Source of the DNA: Symsagittifera roscoffensis
Lineage: Eukaryota > Xenacoelomorpha > Acoela > Convolutidae
Direction: 5' to 3'
DNA: 60,000 nt
Assembly (NCBI RefSeq): GCF_963678635.1
Contig: NC_087065.1
Location: 19,235,623 to 19,295,622, forward strand
Shown: one piece after another, positions 10,321 to 20,835 of the stretch
Layout of the letters: the number at the start of each line of letters is the position of its first letter
Position numbering within the stretch: position 1 is the stretch's first letter
Notes under the pieces: model-generated
The model's database searches: none
Told to the model about the DNA's origin: nothing
The model's input: only the letters and a program-made list of their open reading frames with translations
Translations under genes and position numbers: made by a program

Positions 10321-12265
10321 CAAAACAAATTGCTGGTTCTTTTTGCCTCTGGCAAGTTCATTGTCGAGTTGTAAATTTCAGTTGAGTTTGTTGCTAATAT
10401 TCAATTCCAAAGCTATAGTGTTCTCAACAAAGTGTAAGGAAACATGGTTCATATTAAAGTGCATTTGGGATAACCAATACTTGAAATTTTGTTTTATTTA
10501 AGATAAAACGAAAGATTATCTAACTGAGCCCATTCGGATAGTGTGTCATTATCACGTTGATTATTTTAGGGTGATGAACTTGAGTGTAGCTTTAGGTCGT
10601 TGCAGAACAAAAAATCAACTCTATGAACACCTATGAAGATAGTCCATGAATAACAAGAAAGAGGGCCAATGAATCTAACCTGAGGTGCACCCGAAAACTA
10701 TCTATCCTAGCGCATTGAACTCTGCCATCAAGATAAAATGAAAACATATTAACTAAATTCAAAACAAAACCAGGGGCAAAAAACTTCGAAAATATTAGAT
10801 TACGTGGCACTTCAATCAACTGCTTTTTGTATATCAAGTTAGATAGATAAGCAATGAAGGTTTTTAATCAAGGTTGGCATGAATAAGATCCCAATTGGTG
10901 TTTATCGGTGAAATCGTACTGCGAGATTTCATAATAACAAGTTATCGTCGTTTAGGGATTTGAGTAACTTTAGGATAAATATAATCAAATATGATGCGTT
11001 TGAAAACGAGGGAGATATTCAGTAAGTTGCTGACTGGTCGATATTTTATGATGTCACGTGAAGATCTTGTCTTTTATAACGTTGTAACTTAAAATATTTT
11101 CCTTTCTGAGAGTCACATGCATGTGGGAAAAATTGAACTAATTAAACGGCAAATACCTGGAGATATATTATTAGAGCATTGTATCATAACAGTAGATGGT
11201 AACGCATCTGATCACATTGATCAGGTGTCATCACAAGCTTCAGATAATTTTGTTTAATACTATGGCTTTCTTAAAAAAAACGAGAAAAAAATTTATGTAA
11301 ATATTCGAAGCGTCCAATTGAATTGGGCAAGAAGAAAGGAAGCGTTGCTATTAGTCGGTAAATTGTGAAAGTATTTAAGAGTAGCGCTTGAAGCAATAAG
11401 CCGGTGTCAAAACCAGAAGTTCATTATTAACCAGGCAACCCTCCTTTGCTACTCACACTTAAATAGGTGCATGCGTGTTGAACAAAAAGGGGCGCGAATT
11501 CATCATGAGCTTAGAATTGACGCTGAAACCTCAAATTTAAAGCCAAAAATTATAATGAGCAATTGAGAAGAAGACAAATCAGATGGAAAATGTGCCAGCT
11601 GGTCATATTTGGAAGTTTGACTTTGAGCTTAACTTTTAATCTGGATTTTGGGGGAGAAAACTAATTTTTCGAAAATTCGAATTGTGCCTCTCATGCTCAA
11701 GTTTCTCGCGTCAACTGAAAATGCGAGAAAAACAATGAGAAGATTCGACGGATAATCGCGGGAAAATTGCTAGAAAAGCACGAGAGTAAAATTTCTATTC
11801 GCAATTTTACCATAATAATCCAGCACGAGTAGAGCTATCTTGTTCCCGATAGAAAATCAAGAGTTACGGAAGATTGATAGAAAAGACGATCAATTGGACT
11901 AGATTGATACTTGAGTGTAAAAAAGGACAGCGGGAGCTGCCCAATGGTCCAGGAAGAAAAACATTCTTGAGTTCAAACTTATTTATTCAAAACTCCTTGA
12001 GCTAGACTTAATTACGTTAAATCATTTCTAGAGTTGCTTTACCATTATTAGTTATTCAATTCTAGAGGTCGTGTCGGTATGTGAGTACCTAATTTAAGTT
12101 GCTTATGCTTTATTTGCTTTAAGTGTGCTTTATGTGATTATGTTGAGTTAGGGCGAGTTTTTAGGTTGATCCCTCTGAAATGGATCAAAGGTCCACTGTC
12201 CAATAAAAACTAACGGTATACTTAAGGCTCCGACCCTGTTTTTAATGGCTTTCGCGTTTCTTACG
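10321..12265. other. No gene recognised
   Basis: To 11465 this is the duplicate of 5961-7106. From 11466 to 12265 it is unique AT-rich sequence. I checked both strands and saw only short frames, no RNA gene and no clear repeat end. Confidence 0.5.
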
Positions 12266-12269
12266 TATT

Positions 12270-12470
12270 TTGAGACCATACCATGGGCCAGTGGTAAAAA
12301 CGGCAGATCAATGTAAAATAAATTCCAGAAACGTTTTCGACATAAAAGTCATCATCAGCCAATTTAAAAAACAAAGCACCTGTAAAAATACCATGGGGCG
12401 TTTTTTTTCTAGAGTGGGGGGTGTTTTGGTAGTAGCCTTCCAGCTGTTACACTGGTTGTAGTCTCATGTC
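12270..12470 (-). mobile_element. Penelope-like element end remnant with hammerhead-like core
   Basis: The minus strand of 12358-12335 reads CTGATGA, then a GAC/GTC stem with a short A/T loop, then GAAAACG. This is the conserved core of a hammerhead ribozyme, and the same ...GAAAACGTTT context occurs in the ends of the Penelope-like element at 53.05-54.6 kb. Penelope-like elements are known to carry hammerhead motifs in their terminal repeats. No ORF remains here. The cleavage site and helix I are not convincingly identified. Confidence 0.45.
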
Positions 12471-12619
12471 GCAAGCGAATTGAATTGGCTCCGACTGCAT
12501 GAGGTAGAAAAACACAGGAGATAAGGTCCCTGACTCTTGAGCCAATGTTTATAGGGCCTATTTATCTTAGCCTCGTATGTGACTTAAGTAGGCGACTGTT
12601 AAAAAAACCGGGGAAGTGG

Positions 12620-13577
12620 AAGAGAAGAGAAGAAGAAGAAGAAGAAATAAACTTTATTAGTGAATGATACTACATATAAAAGTGAAATTTTGAGTTTGCG
12701 TAATTCAAGCTTTGAGTTAAATTGTTAATGTTCAGGAACGACATGTGTTGCAACGGCATTTGATAAAGAAAGTGCATGGATTGTCGAGATTGAAGGTTGA
12801 CTGAAGTTGCTGTATAAGGAAATTGAAGAGTAAAGTCTTGGTTTGTGAGACTGTAGTTGTTTAGTTGATGTCGACTTTTGCCAAAACACTATTGACGCTA
12901 CGAATTGTTCTTTGGAAAAAGCTCCCAAGGGAACAGAATTTGCGGGCAAGAGGTACAGAGAATACCATTCTCTAACTGGATCTGTTATCCGGTATCGATT
13001 CACTAACGGTAACATAGTCGGAACTGTTACCCGGTCTCGATTCACTAAAAGTAATATAGTCATTAATATCGAAGTCGTAACAGTTATGTAACAGTTTGAA
13101 GAAGAGAAGACAATCAGTAAAAATAATTTGATAGCAAATAGGCAGTATGTTTAACATCACAAGACTGTCAGTATAATTAGTGGAACCAATCATCCACTTT
13201 ACTTCCTTTTTCTGGAATTTTTCCAAATCACGTAGCTTTGATAAATTTGGGTACCAAATACAAGAGTTATAAAGTAAAATGGACCTCACACAAGAAATTT
13301 ACATTTGAAGCTTAGTTTTAACAGGTGAGTTGAAAGGAACATTACGCTTTAAATAATGAAAACACTTTGTGGCTTTACCAAGTTTCGCAGAAACATGGTG
13401 ATTCCAAGACAAAGTAGGCGAGATATAAATACCCAAGTCTTTGAAATGATCAACAGAGCATATTTCTGACCCGTTAAGATAAGGGTTGAAAATAAAGCTA
13501 TTGTTTGAAATGAATTTAGTTTTGTCTGGATGAAAATCAAGACCGTTTTGGGTTGCCCAGGTCTCTACCGAATCTAA
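12620..13577 (-). pseudogene. Non-LTR retrotransposon (jockey/CR1-like), 3' end of RT ORF, decayed
   Basis: On the minus strand, 13577 to about 13300 reads TLDSVETWATQNGLDFHPDK followed by TKFIS and a HFKDLGIYISPTLSWNHHV block. These are the RT thumb landmarks of LINEs (the W-xxNGLxxNxxKTK and LGxxxxxxLxWxxH motifs). The next frames (13289-12972 and 13063-12725) carry the C-terminal region (KFQKKEVKWMIG, then LLHNCYDFDINDYI), with frameshifts between them. The 3' end holds AATAAA (minus strand near 12650) and a (TTC)n microsatellite tail near 12630-12645, as many LINEs have. The RT palm is missing because the LTR at 13578 cuts the frame. Confidence 0.7.
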
Positions 13578-14486
13578 TGTGACATTCGACCAGAATGGAC
13601 CAAAAAGCAGATTCAGCATATTCGAGTTTTTAACAGCGAACCTTCCGAATTGACGGTTTTAAGCGATTAACGACGTTATTGGGACGATTAGTCAAACGGT
13701 GAAGGTCAAGATATTCTGGTATTTTGAAATTTTAAAAAATTCGAAGTATGAAGTCATATTTCTGAGAAACGTCAGAAACGGCCATTTTGGCAGAAAACCG
13801 GAAGAAAAACACAACAACGATAGTGACGATAGCGATAACAACAAAAATTGTGATCGAAGAACAACAACAGATTGCAGGAATAGTAGAGACCGTTCCGAGT
13901 TGCAACTATTGTGTCGCTACAATAGTTGCAAGGCCGTTGCTAACAACGGTGAAGGGTGGAAAATCAGCCTTCCGGAAGGAGAATAAGAGCCTTATTTCCA
14001 CGGATTCAGGAATCCGGAGGGGTCTCGGGACTGGAACTTTTATTAACTTGTATAAATTTTTAGCTTACCTGTCATGTCCTGACTTGAATTTAATTAACAT
14101 CTGAGTTCATTCTACTAAGATGAGAAGCTAGGAGTTGGGGGAAAGGGTTGATCCATCTTCGATGGAGATGATGATTTTTATCTACTGAACAAAAACAATA
14201 ATAATTCAATAAGTTGTAGGAGCCCTGATTTTAGGAGTGACCTCGTGGTCTGGGGATACTGAGACCCAGCCATGAGCTCACTATTTTTGCATGTAATTAA
14301 GTTAATTTGAGTGTTTTGACCGAAGCCGAAAGCAGTAACGTTTTTTGTCGACCCGATGTTAGAAAGACCACCGAAAGTACTGGCTTGGTAGAGAAAAGCA
14401 TATAAAGCTCTGTTTAGACGTTGGCCAGTCGTCTTAGGACTTAGTTTTATTTTCCGTCGATATGTATCTTCCGGGCGAATGTTACA
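13578..14486 (+). repeat. 5' LTR of Mac-gypsy copy 1
   Basis: Starts TGTGACATTC and ends GAATGTTACA, a TG...CA pair whose 10-bp ends are inverted repeats with one mismatch. The same roughly 0.9-kb sequence recurs inverted at 33422-34440, and its last 310 bp recur at 52740-53051 (inverted) and 54595-54902 (direct). It inserts inside the LINE frame. I see no clean 4-6 bp target duplication when comparing 13572-13577 (ATCTAA) with sequence after 54902 (TAAATC). Confidence 0.85.
14401..14407 (+). promoter_or_regulatory. Possible TATA box in the 5' LTR
   Basis: TATAAAG lies about 80 bp before the LTR end. The other LTR copies have TGTAAAG at the same place (near 33505 on the minus strand and near 54820), so the motif is not conserved and may be chance. 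Confidence 0.3.
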
Positions 14487-17345
14487 TAGATGTTTTTATG
14501 GCGCTCCTGGGTGTTATTCTTTTTTAACATCATGACCGGCAGAACCGTTGACGAGCACTCCGCGCCAAGCGGATGCTCACATTAACGCCCTTAATAGGCC
14601 AAAACCGCCGGGGCGGAAGGGTAGTTTGGAACGCGGAAGCCTTCTGGATTACCGTGAATAGCTTTTTAACCTAGTTAAGACCGAAAATTCACGAACCAGG
14701 AAGGGTGGGGGGATTCGCGGTCCCATCATCTCCTGAATGGTCCGTGACCAAAAACACTTAAAGATATATATAAAACCAAACAAAAAGTAGTATAGTACCC
14801 AAGAAAAATAAAAAACATAAAAATTAACCGAAAAAACCAAAAACAAGAAAAAAAAACTAAAAAATCAGTAGAAATCATCCCCCCAGACAAGATGTGATCC
14901 GACCCTCCCGTTTGTTGTTGATAGATATATTGTTGTTACAGGCATTTATATCAGTCAGGATCGTTACGATCAATTTTGTAGCCCGTTTGTGAGGCTTGTA
15001 CTGTAGGGTTATTTGAGCATTTAAGCACGTTAATGATAAATTGCGCTCAATCCGGAAGGGTCAGCTGATTTGCGCTCAATCCGGAGGGGTCTTGGGAGAA
15101 GACTGATCCGGCAAGCAGTACAAGGAGCAACAAGAAGGGGCTCAACGACAACAACAATCGACTGTTGGGTATCGTTAACAAGTTTTGTATCCCTTTTGGT
15201 ACAAAAAATTAAGATAGTAATCTGTGGGGGGCTCGACAGTGCTGCACTGTAGTGACCCTTCACCGAACTGCGAATATCCGAGTTAAGCACCTTAATTCGG
15301 ATATTGAACAAACCCGGAGGGGTATAGTATTACTAATAATATTACTTATATAGCCTATATTAATACTCCTATATCGTTTTTCAGTGAAAAACACAGAAAG
15401 CAGACCGGTTTTTAGGGTCAAAATAGCGATATTTTGATCCCCCCAGAAATCGCGATTTTTGAGATTTCGATATTTTTTGAAACAGAAAAAAGCGCTAAAT
15501 TAGTGTGTTACATTGTAACTGCACTACCCTACCATAATAGATAGAACCGGTTAAGTTTAGTTCGGAAGTGGTTGGAACTATTTTGAAACCAAAAAACCGA
15601 ATTTTCGTGATTTTTGAAAAGGCGAAACACTATAAATTCAGAATTTTTTTGAAATTTGTAAGATAGAACAGAAAAAAACAGTTGTTCGGACAACTTCCAC
15701 TAGTGAATCTACGAGTTTTAAAACCCGCTACCCGAAAGCATTCCGGGTTGCAGAGAAATCGAACTTAACGTGTTTGATTTGGTGGATTCATCATTCCGGA
15801 GGGGTCTAGGTAGCATAGTTTTTCGCAAAGTTTTTCAACTAAAGCGTTTTAGATCGGGTCTTTTGCATTGAACTAGAGGAGTATAGGCCTTCTGAGCTCG
15901 GATCAATAGTTTTCAGGTCGAAAAGAACCGAATTGCGGAAAAAGTTAGGCGGAACCTATAAGAGAGAAATTTTTTGACTTTAGAAAAAAGACGTTTTGGT
16001 TAATAACTTTGGAACTACTGGGCATATCCAGTTGATCTTGGTACCAATAGATCAGAAATTAGCAGAGCTAACTGATAGAGACAAAAGTTTTTCGGAAAAG
16101 CCAGCGTGAAAAGTTTTTGAGATTGTTTTTAGCAAATTCACCAATTTGGGAGGGTAGACCCTTCACGTTTTATAAAATTTTTTTAGGAAAGCTCTTGCAC
16201 CCCTACCAAAAGGTAATAGCGGTTGAATAAAGTAACTTTAGGCTGTTCTAGACGAAAAGGGAAGGCTAAAGGCACAGGAAAACCTTAAACGAGCCGAAGT
16301 TAGGCTAGCGATAAGACCCTTCACCGTTAGCGTGAATTGTCAAATAAGAGGCTTAACTTCAATCCGAAAGGGTCTAGGAAAGCATTACATACCTTTCCTA
16401 GTTAATTGAAAAAGCAAAATAGCATCAGAGAACGTATCTATCCGGAAGGGTATAGGTTGAAAGAAGGAAATCTCCGAAAAGTTACTTTTACAAAACCAGA
16501 GGGGTCCCAATCCGGAGGGGTCAAAATTTTGCTAGTCCGGAAGAATCCTATTTTTGCCAATCCGGAGGGGCATTATTAGGACTTAGGTAAACAGAAGAAA
16601 GACTACAGTGAGAGGTATTAGGTTATTAGCAGACAGGCTAGGAATCAGTGACTGCCTTGGTAACTTGCCTTTCAATAAAAACCAGACCGAAACAAAACAG
16701 GTTCGGACTCGGATATTCGCTACACTAAGTCTTAACTAAAAAGAGCGTAATTCATTGGCGTAGATTGAAACCCAACACGTTTTTTTGAAAAGTGACTGCC
16801 CTGAGGATTTTAGTAGGTCTAGCTCGGGCAGTCCGAAGGCAGATAGGTAACACAGTACTCGGTGGGTGCAATAGACGCCCACTTCAGAAAATTACTGCCT
16901 TCAAATTTTTGTCTGTTTGGTGCAGCACCAAGCAGGGAAAGCTTTTTCTTTAAAATATAAGTTCGACTATTGTACTGCGACCGACTAAAAGTACAATACA
17001 CATACGTTTTTTTTATAGAGGTATTCATATTCTGTCATTGTATATATATATATATTTTGATTTTAAATCAACATAAACTGTGCTTGATTGGGTAGTGAGT
17101 TTCCTAACTTTTAAATTGACTGATAACATCATATTGTACTAGTTTTCAAATCTTACCACCGATAATCGGTTAGTGTGAAAAAATTATATACAAACTGTAC
17201 TCTGATAACGTACAGGGATTCGTGGTCACTATTTAATAGAATCTTGTGAAATTTATTGTGTTGTGTCATTATTATTGGTAGTCAAACTATAAGGTCACTA
17301 GCAATCGAATTGAGTGTATAGGCACTAAGAAGTGACAAATTGAGA
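14487..17345 (+). other. Non-coding leader of Mac-gypsy copy 1 with purine-rich motif array
   Basis: No long frame exists between the LTR and the gag start, which is unusually far (about 2.86 kb). A 13-bp motif of the type ATCCGGAGGGGTC recurs about ten times with small changes, at about 15050, 15079, 15312, 15794, 16360, 16440, 16495, 16509, 16533 and 16559. All are in the same orientation. A matching copy lies in the LTR at about 14009. The corresponding leader of copy 2 keeps the motif, so it belongs to the element. The role is unknown. RNA packaging, translation control or protein binding are possible. Confidence 0.6.
14499..14513 (+). promoter_or_regulatory. Candidate primer binding site
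   Basis: TGGCGCTCCTGGGTG begins 12 bases after the LTR end. Primer binding sites of LTR elements normally start with TGG just after the 5' LTR and match a tRNA 3' end. The segment is kept next to the copy 2 LTR (TGGTGCTCCTGGGTG in minus sense near 52725) and at the duplicated leader junction. I could not assign a tRNA. Confidence 0.35.
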
Positions 17346-20300
17346 ATGAGTCTAGACAAGTCAAGGATACCTAAACGAGGTGATAGCTCTAGGAAATTTA
17401 TACCTAAAAAGCAAAGAAAAACAATGACCGACCCTTTTGTGGATCGGATCAAACAAGCCCGGACCGACAAAGGGGAGACGGTTTCAGGCAGAATGGTTGA
17501 AACGAGGAGTCAGAAGACCTCAGAAGAGAGAAAAGAAATGTTAGAAGTGGAGGTCAATACGGACCCGGCCAAGAATGATAACCAGGAAGTACATGGACTG
17601 GAAGGGAGAGGCAGAAGGCTGGCGAGTGAATCTACTCCGGTAGAACAAGGCCATGATTTTGCCACTTCTACCGGGACATTGGATCGAGAGGAGATGTCGA
17701 AACTGTCCGACATTTCAACTGAAATAGTGGCAACTAGAAGATCTCCAACAGACAACACCATGATGGCAGGCGGGACTGAGAAACAAACAACAGCCTCATC
17801 GTTCTCAGAAAGAATGAGGAACACCTTAGGAAACATCTTTCCACTCACCATGGGAGTGAGCACAGGAAATGAAGGTGAATCCCAGGAGGAGGAGGACGGT
17901 GAAGAAGAGCAAGTGGACTTTGGGTCTCAAGTCAGCCTCAAAAGTTCGACCCAGGAGAATGAGGCATACGTCGAAAGAGAGACTCGAACCATGGACAAAT
18001 TCGGTGTGGTGAGAACGATCAGCAAAGAGGTAAACACACCGGGCCAGTCGAGAGGCTTCGCGATTATGACAAATGTAGAGCTGCAAACTGGGGAGAGTAG
18101 AAACAGAGGGCTAGGCAACGCATTGGCGGATCCTGAGGTGGATAAAGAAAAGACGTTGAGGCAGAGAGTCAAGGCCCGGATCTCGACCAGCACGAAGCTA
18201 CCTGGGACCGACAGGGTTACACCGCCACTAGTGACGCCACTCGTGGATAACGGGGCAGCACTAGAAGAAGCCTTGAACAAGTATCTTTTGTTGAAACCTC
18301 CTTCGCGATCTGGATACTACAAGAACAATTATGGCACTTTTAACAGCGGACCGGCAAACCAAGGAAACAACTGGTACAAACCAAGGGATGATATGGACAA
18401 GAGACGCTCTTGTGCCAATTGCAGTTCAACGGACCATCATGTGTCAGCATGCCCAACTTACAAACAGGGCATGAAAGCAATAGGCTTTAGCCTCGAGGAC
18501 GAGGATGCATCAGAATTGGACCATGAGGATTTCATGAGAGGAGTAATTGCAAAATTCGGTCCGAGGTGTTTCTTTTGCAACTTGGAAGGTCATTTTAAAT
18601 CAGATTGTCCGCAATTTTGGGATGCAGTGGCAGACATCAAGCATCCAAGGCATGAAGAAGCTTTGTCAGGAGTGAAAGCCAGCAAGGCTCGCCTGTTGAG
18701 TGAAGCGGAGGCACGCAGAAAAAACAAACCTGAAGAGCTGGCGGCGAAGAAAATGCAAGCGGTAACTGAAGAGACAAGTGAACCGGAACCAGCAACTGCG
18801 GCCGATGACTTCAAGATTGATTATAGGGCAGCCGCGAGGGATGCTCTAAATAGAGTGCAACAGGAACTGGTGACAAAAGTGAAACTCGAACTAAAAAATG
18901 AGAAACTACAGGAGCAACTGAATACCTTCGGAGCAACGGAGGTCGAGGAGACTAAAGCACCAAGCAGTTTGAGCATGAAACTTAGTGTGATCTCCGGTCA
19001 GAGGTTCGGCATGGTGCCACAAGGAAGCAAGATACAGTCGATAATCTCAGTGGCTGGACATCAGGTAATCAGAAATCTGAGTGAACCATCCGAGTTTAAT
19101 TTGATGCATTTGGACACATATGCAGATTATCTGAGGCAGGTGGAGCCACGCACTGAGTCAAGAGCAGTGCGAGCACTACTAACAACAGGTGGCCCTCGCA
19201 CAAAGAAACTTCATGGACGCTACCTGGAGGTCTATGGGCCGTTTCAAGTGATGCTGAACGTGGATGGGATCAGTATCTACACTAGAACTTATGTAACAAC
19301 AGACAGTGACCAGATAGGGCAGATCTATTTGGGTGAAGAGGAACTCAAAGTCCGCAGGATAGGCCACGACGCCATGATGGAACAAGACGCAGTACACATT
19401 GGGTATGAAGCAGATGTGACCGCACATCTGCTCGACACCAACGGAAAAAAAATCGGAGTCACAGGGCTTCTGGACACAGAAGCGGTAGTGAGTGTGATGC
19501 CGATAAAAACTTGGGAAAGAATGGGCTTCACGAGGGAAGATCTAATTCCAACGAATCTCCGACTGGCCGCCGCCAATCGAGGAGCTATTTACGTAGCCGG
19601 AAGAACACCAATAACGGTCCTCCACATGGGAAGACGGGATCTTTGGATGAGCTTTCTGGTGGTAGAGAATTTGGACGACGCCGACCAATTCATCTTGGGC
19701 AGAGATTTTGTCAGGAATTTTGACGTGATGATTGACTTGAACAACGGTCTGATACGGATTAGAAACCCGGACCGGAAGTATGTTAAGAAACCAATTAATA
19801 GGATAATAACAGACGAAAACAAGGTACCAATTTTTTTAGATAGAAAAGTAAAACTACAGCCAGGACAAGCTGTGGTGGCAATTTTTAGAATGAGAAATTT
19901 AAATTCGTTAAGCGATAGTAAACAGGTTTGTCTGGTACCGAATCCAAACAGTCAGAGTTCGATGATTTTAGGCCGGAGCTTCTCGGTAACGCGAAACGGA
20001 CTGTGTGTCAGTGTGTTATTGAACACACTAGACACCACGGTTTCAATCCAGCGTGGAAAGAAGCTTGGTTACGCTTTGCCGATGAGGACCGACTATGAGG
20101 AGACGCAAAATTTGAAGAAACATAGTGTGAAAGACTGTCCTTATCATGCCAATAAAGATAAAATTTTAAAGAGGATTAATGAATTAAAATCTATTCATAA
20201 ATTGTTTTCAATGAAATCCGAAACGGACGACGGCTTATTAAGCTGTTCGAATTTTCCGGAACGCCCCTCGTTATATGAACTTGAATCTGACAAACCGGTT

Positions 20301-20540
20301 TTGCCAGAGATAGAACATTTAAAAGGGAAAATAGGTGAGGGAGATTTCGAAAAATTGCGGGACCTCCTAAATCGGAACGCAGATGTGTTTTCAAAACATA
20401 AGGCGGATATCGGTTGCTGTAATTTCGTCGAACACGAAATCGAACTTGAAGAGGGCGCCGTTCCCCATAGGGAAGGCGCAAGACGTATGACGCCACACAA
20501 GTCGGAAGCGTGCCGAGCGGAAATAGAAATGTTGCTTGAA
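17346..20540 (+). pseudogene. Mac-gypsy copy 1 ORF1: gag and protease part
   Basis: One frame of more than 1,000 codons. I start it at ATG 17346; an in-phase TTG lies two codons upstream. The order is a basic N-terminus, a long acidic/Ser-rich part, an in-frame deletion of capsid at about 18282, then two CCHC knuckles (CANCSSTDHHVSAC and CFFCNLEGHFKSDC, each CX2CX4HX4C), a coiled-coil stretch (about 18800-18950), and a retropepsin (about 19400-19780). The protease catalytic triplet reads LLDTEAVVS: Gly of DTG is Glu (19479-19481), whereas copy 2 has DTG, so this protease should be dead. The later block FILGRDFVRNFDVMID is the usual C-terminal retropepsin strand. After about 20230 comes the pre-RT segment, which ends at the shuffled junction near 20540. 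Confidence 0.85.
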
Positions 20541-20835
20541 TACGTTAAGCAAAACGGTTTAACAAGAAAATCTTCGAAATCTTGTTAAACCGTTTTGGAT
20601 CAGGGGTGCAGGGGCACCAAGCGATGATGCGCTTCGAGAAACGGAGGCAACAAGAAGATGAAACGATAGACAAGTTTCTCGATGACTTGGAAATGCTGAG
20701 AAGACGCAGCCAACTATGAGGATAGAAAAGTAAAACAGGAACTGGTGACAAAAGAGATCGAACAAAAAGTGAAACTCGAACTGGAGAATGAGAAACTGCA
20801 GCAAGGTCTTGAGTGCAGCAAGGTCCATACTGCAG
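20541..20835 (+). other. Shuffled gag-derived filler replacing the RT palm
   Basis: At about 20540 the pre-RT sequence stops. The next 180 bp match the capsid segment missing from this copy (compare copy 2 at 46786-46655, minus), and a further piece near 20725-20810 matches the coiled-coil region after the zinc knuckles. RNase H sequence resumes at about 20830 (copy 2 near 43780). About 0.92 kb of RT is gone. The first filler piece opens with a perfect hairpin, AAAACGGTTTAACAAG paired with its complement around 20549-20594. The pieces look like a template-switch repair patch. Confidence 0.75.

Larger units (their letters stand above)
7114..11465. repeat. 4.35-kb tandem repeat, unit 2
   Basis: Second copy of the block at 2757-7106. 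All of the same stops and frameshifts are present in both units, including the TGA that interrupts the gag zinc knuckle, so the duplication happened after the element was already dead. Unit 2 ends at TTAAATA (11459-11465), where unit 1 continues into the 7-bp spacer. Confidence 0.9.
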
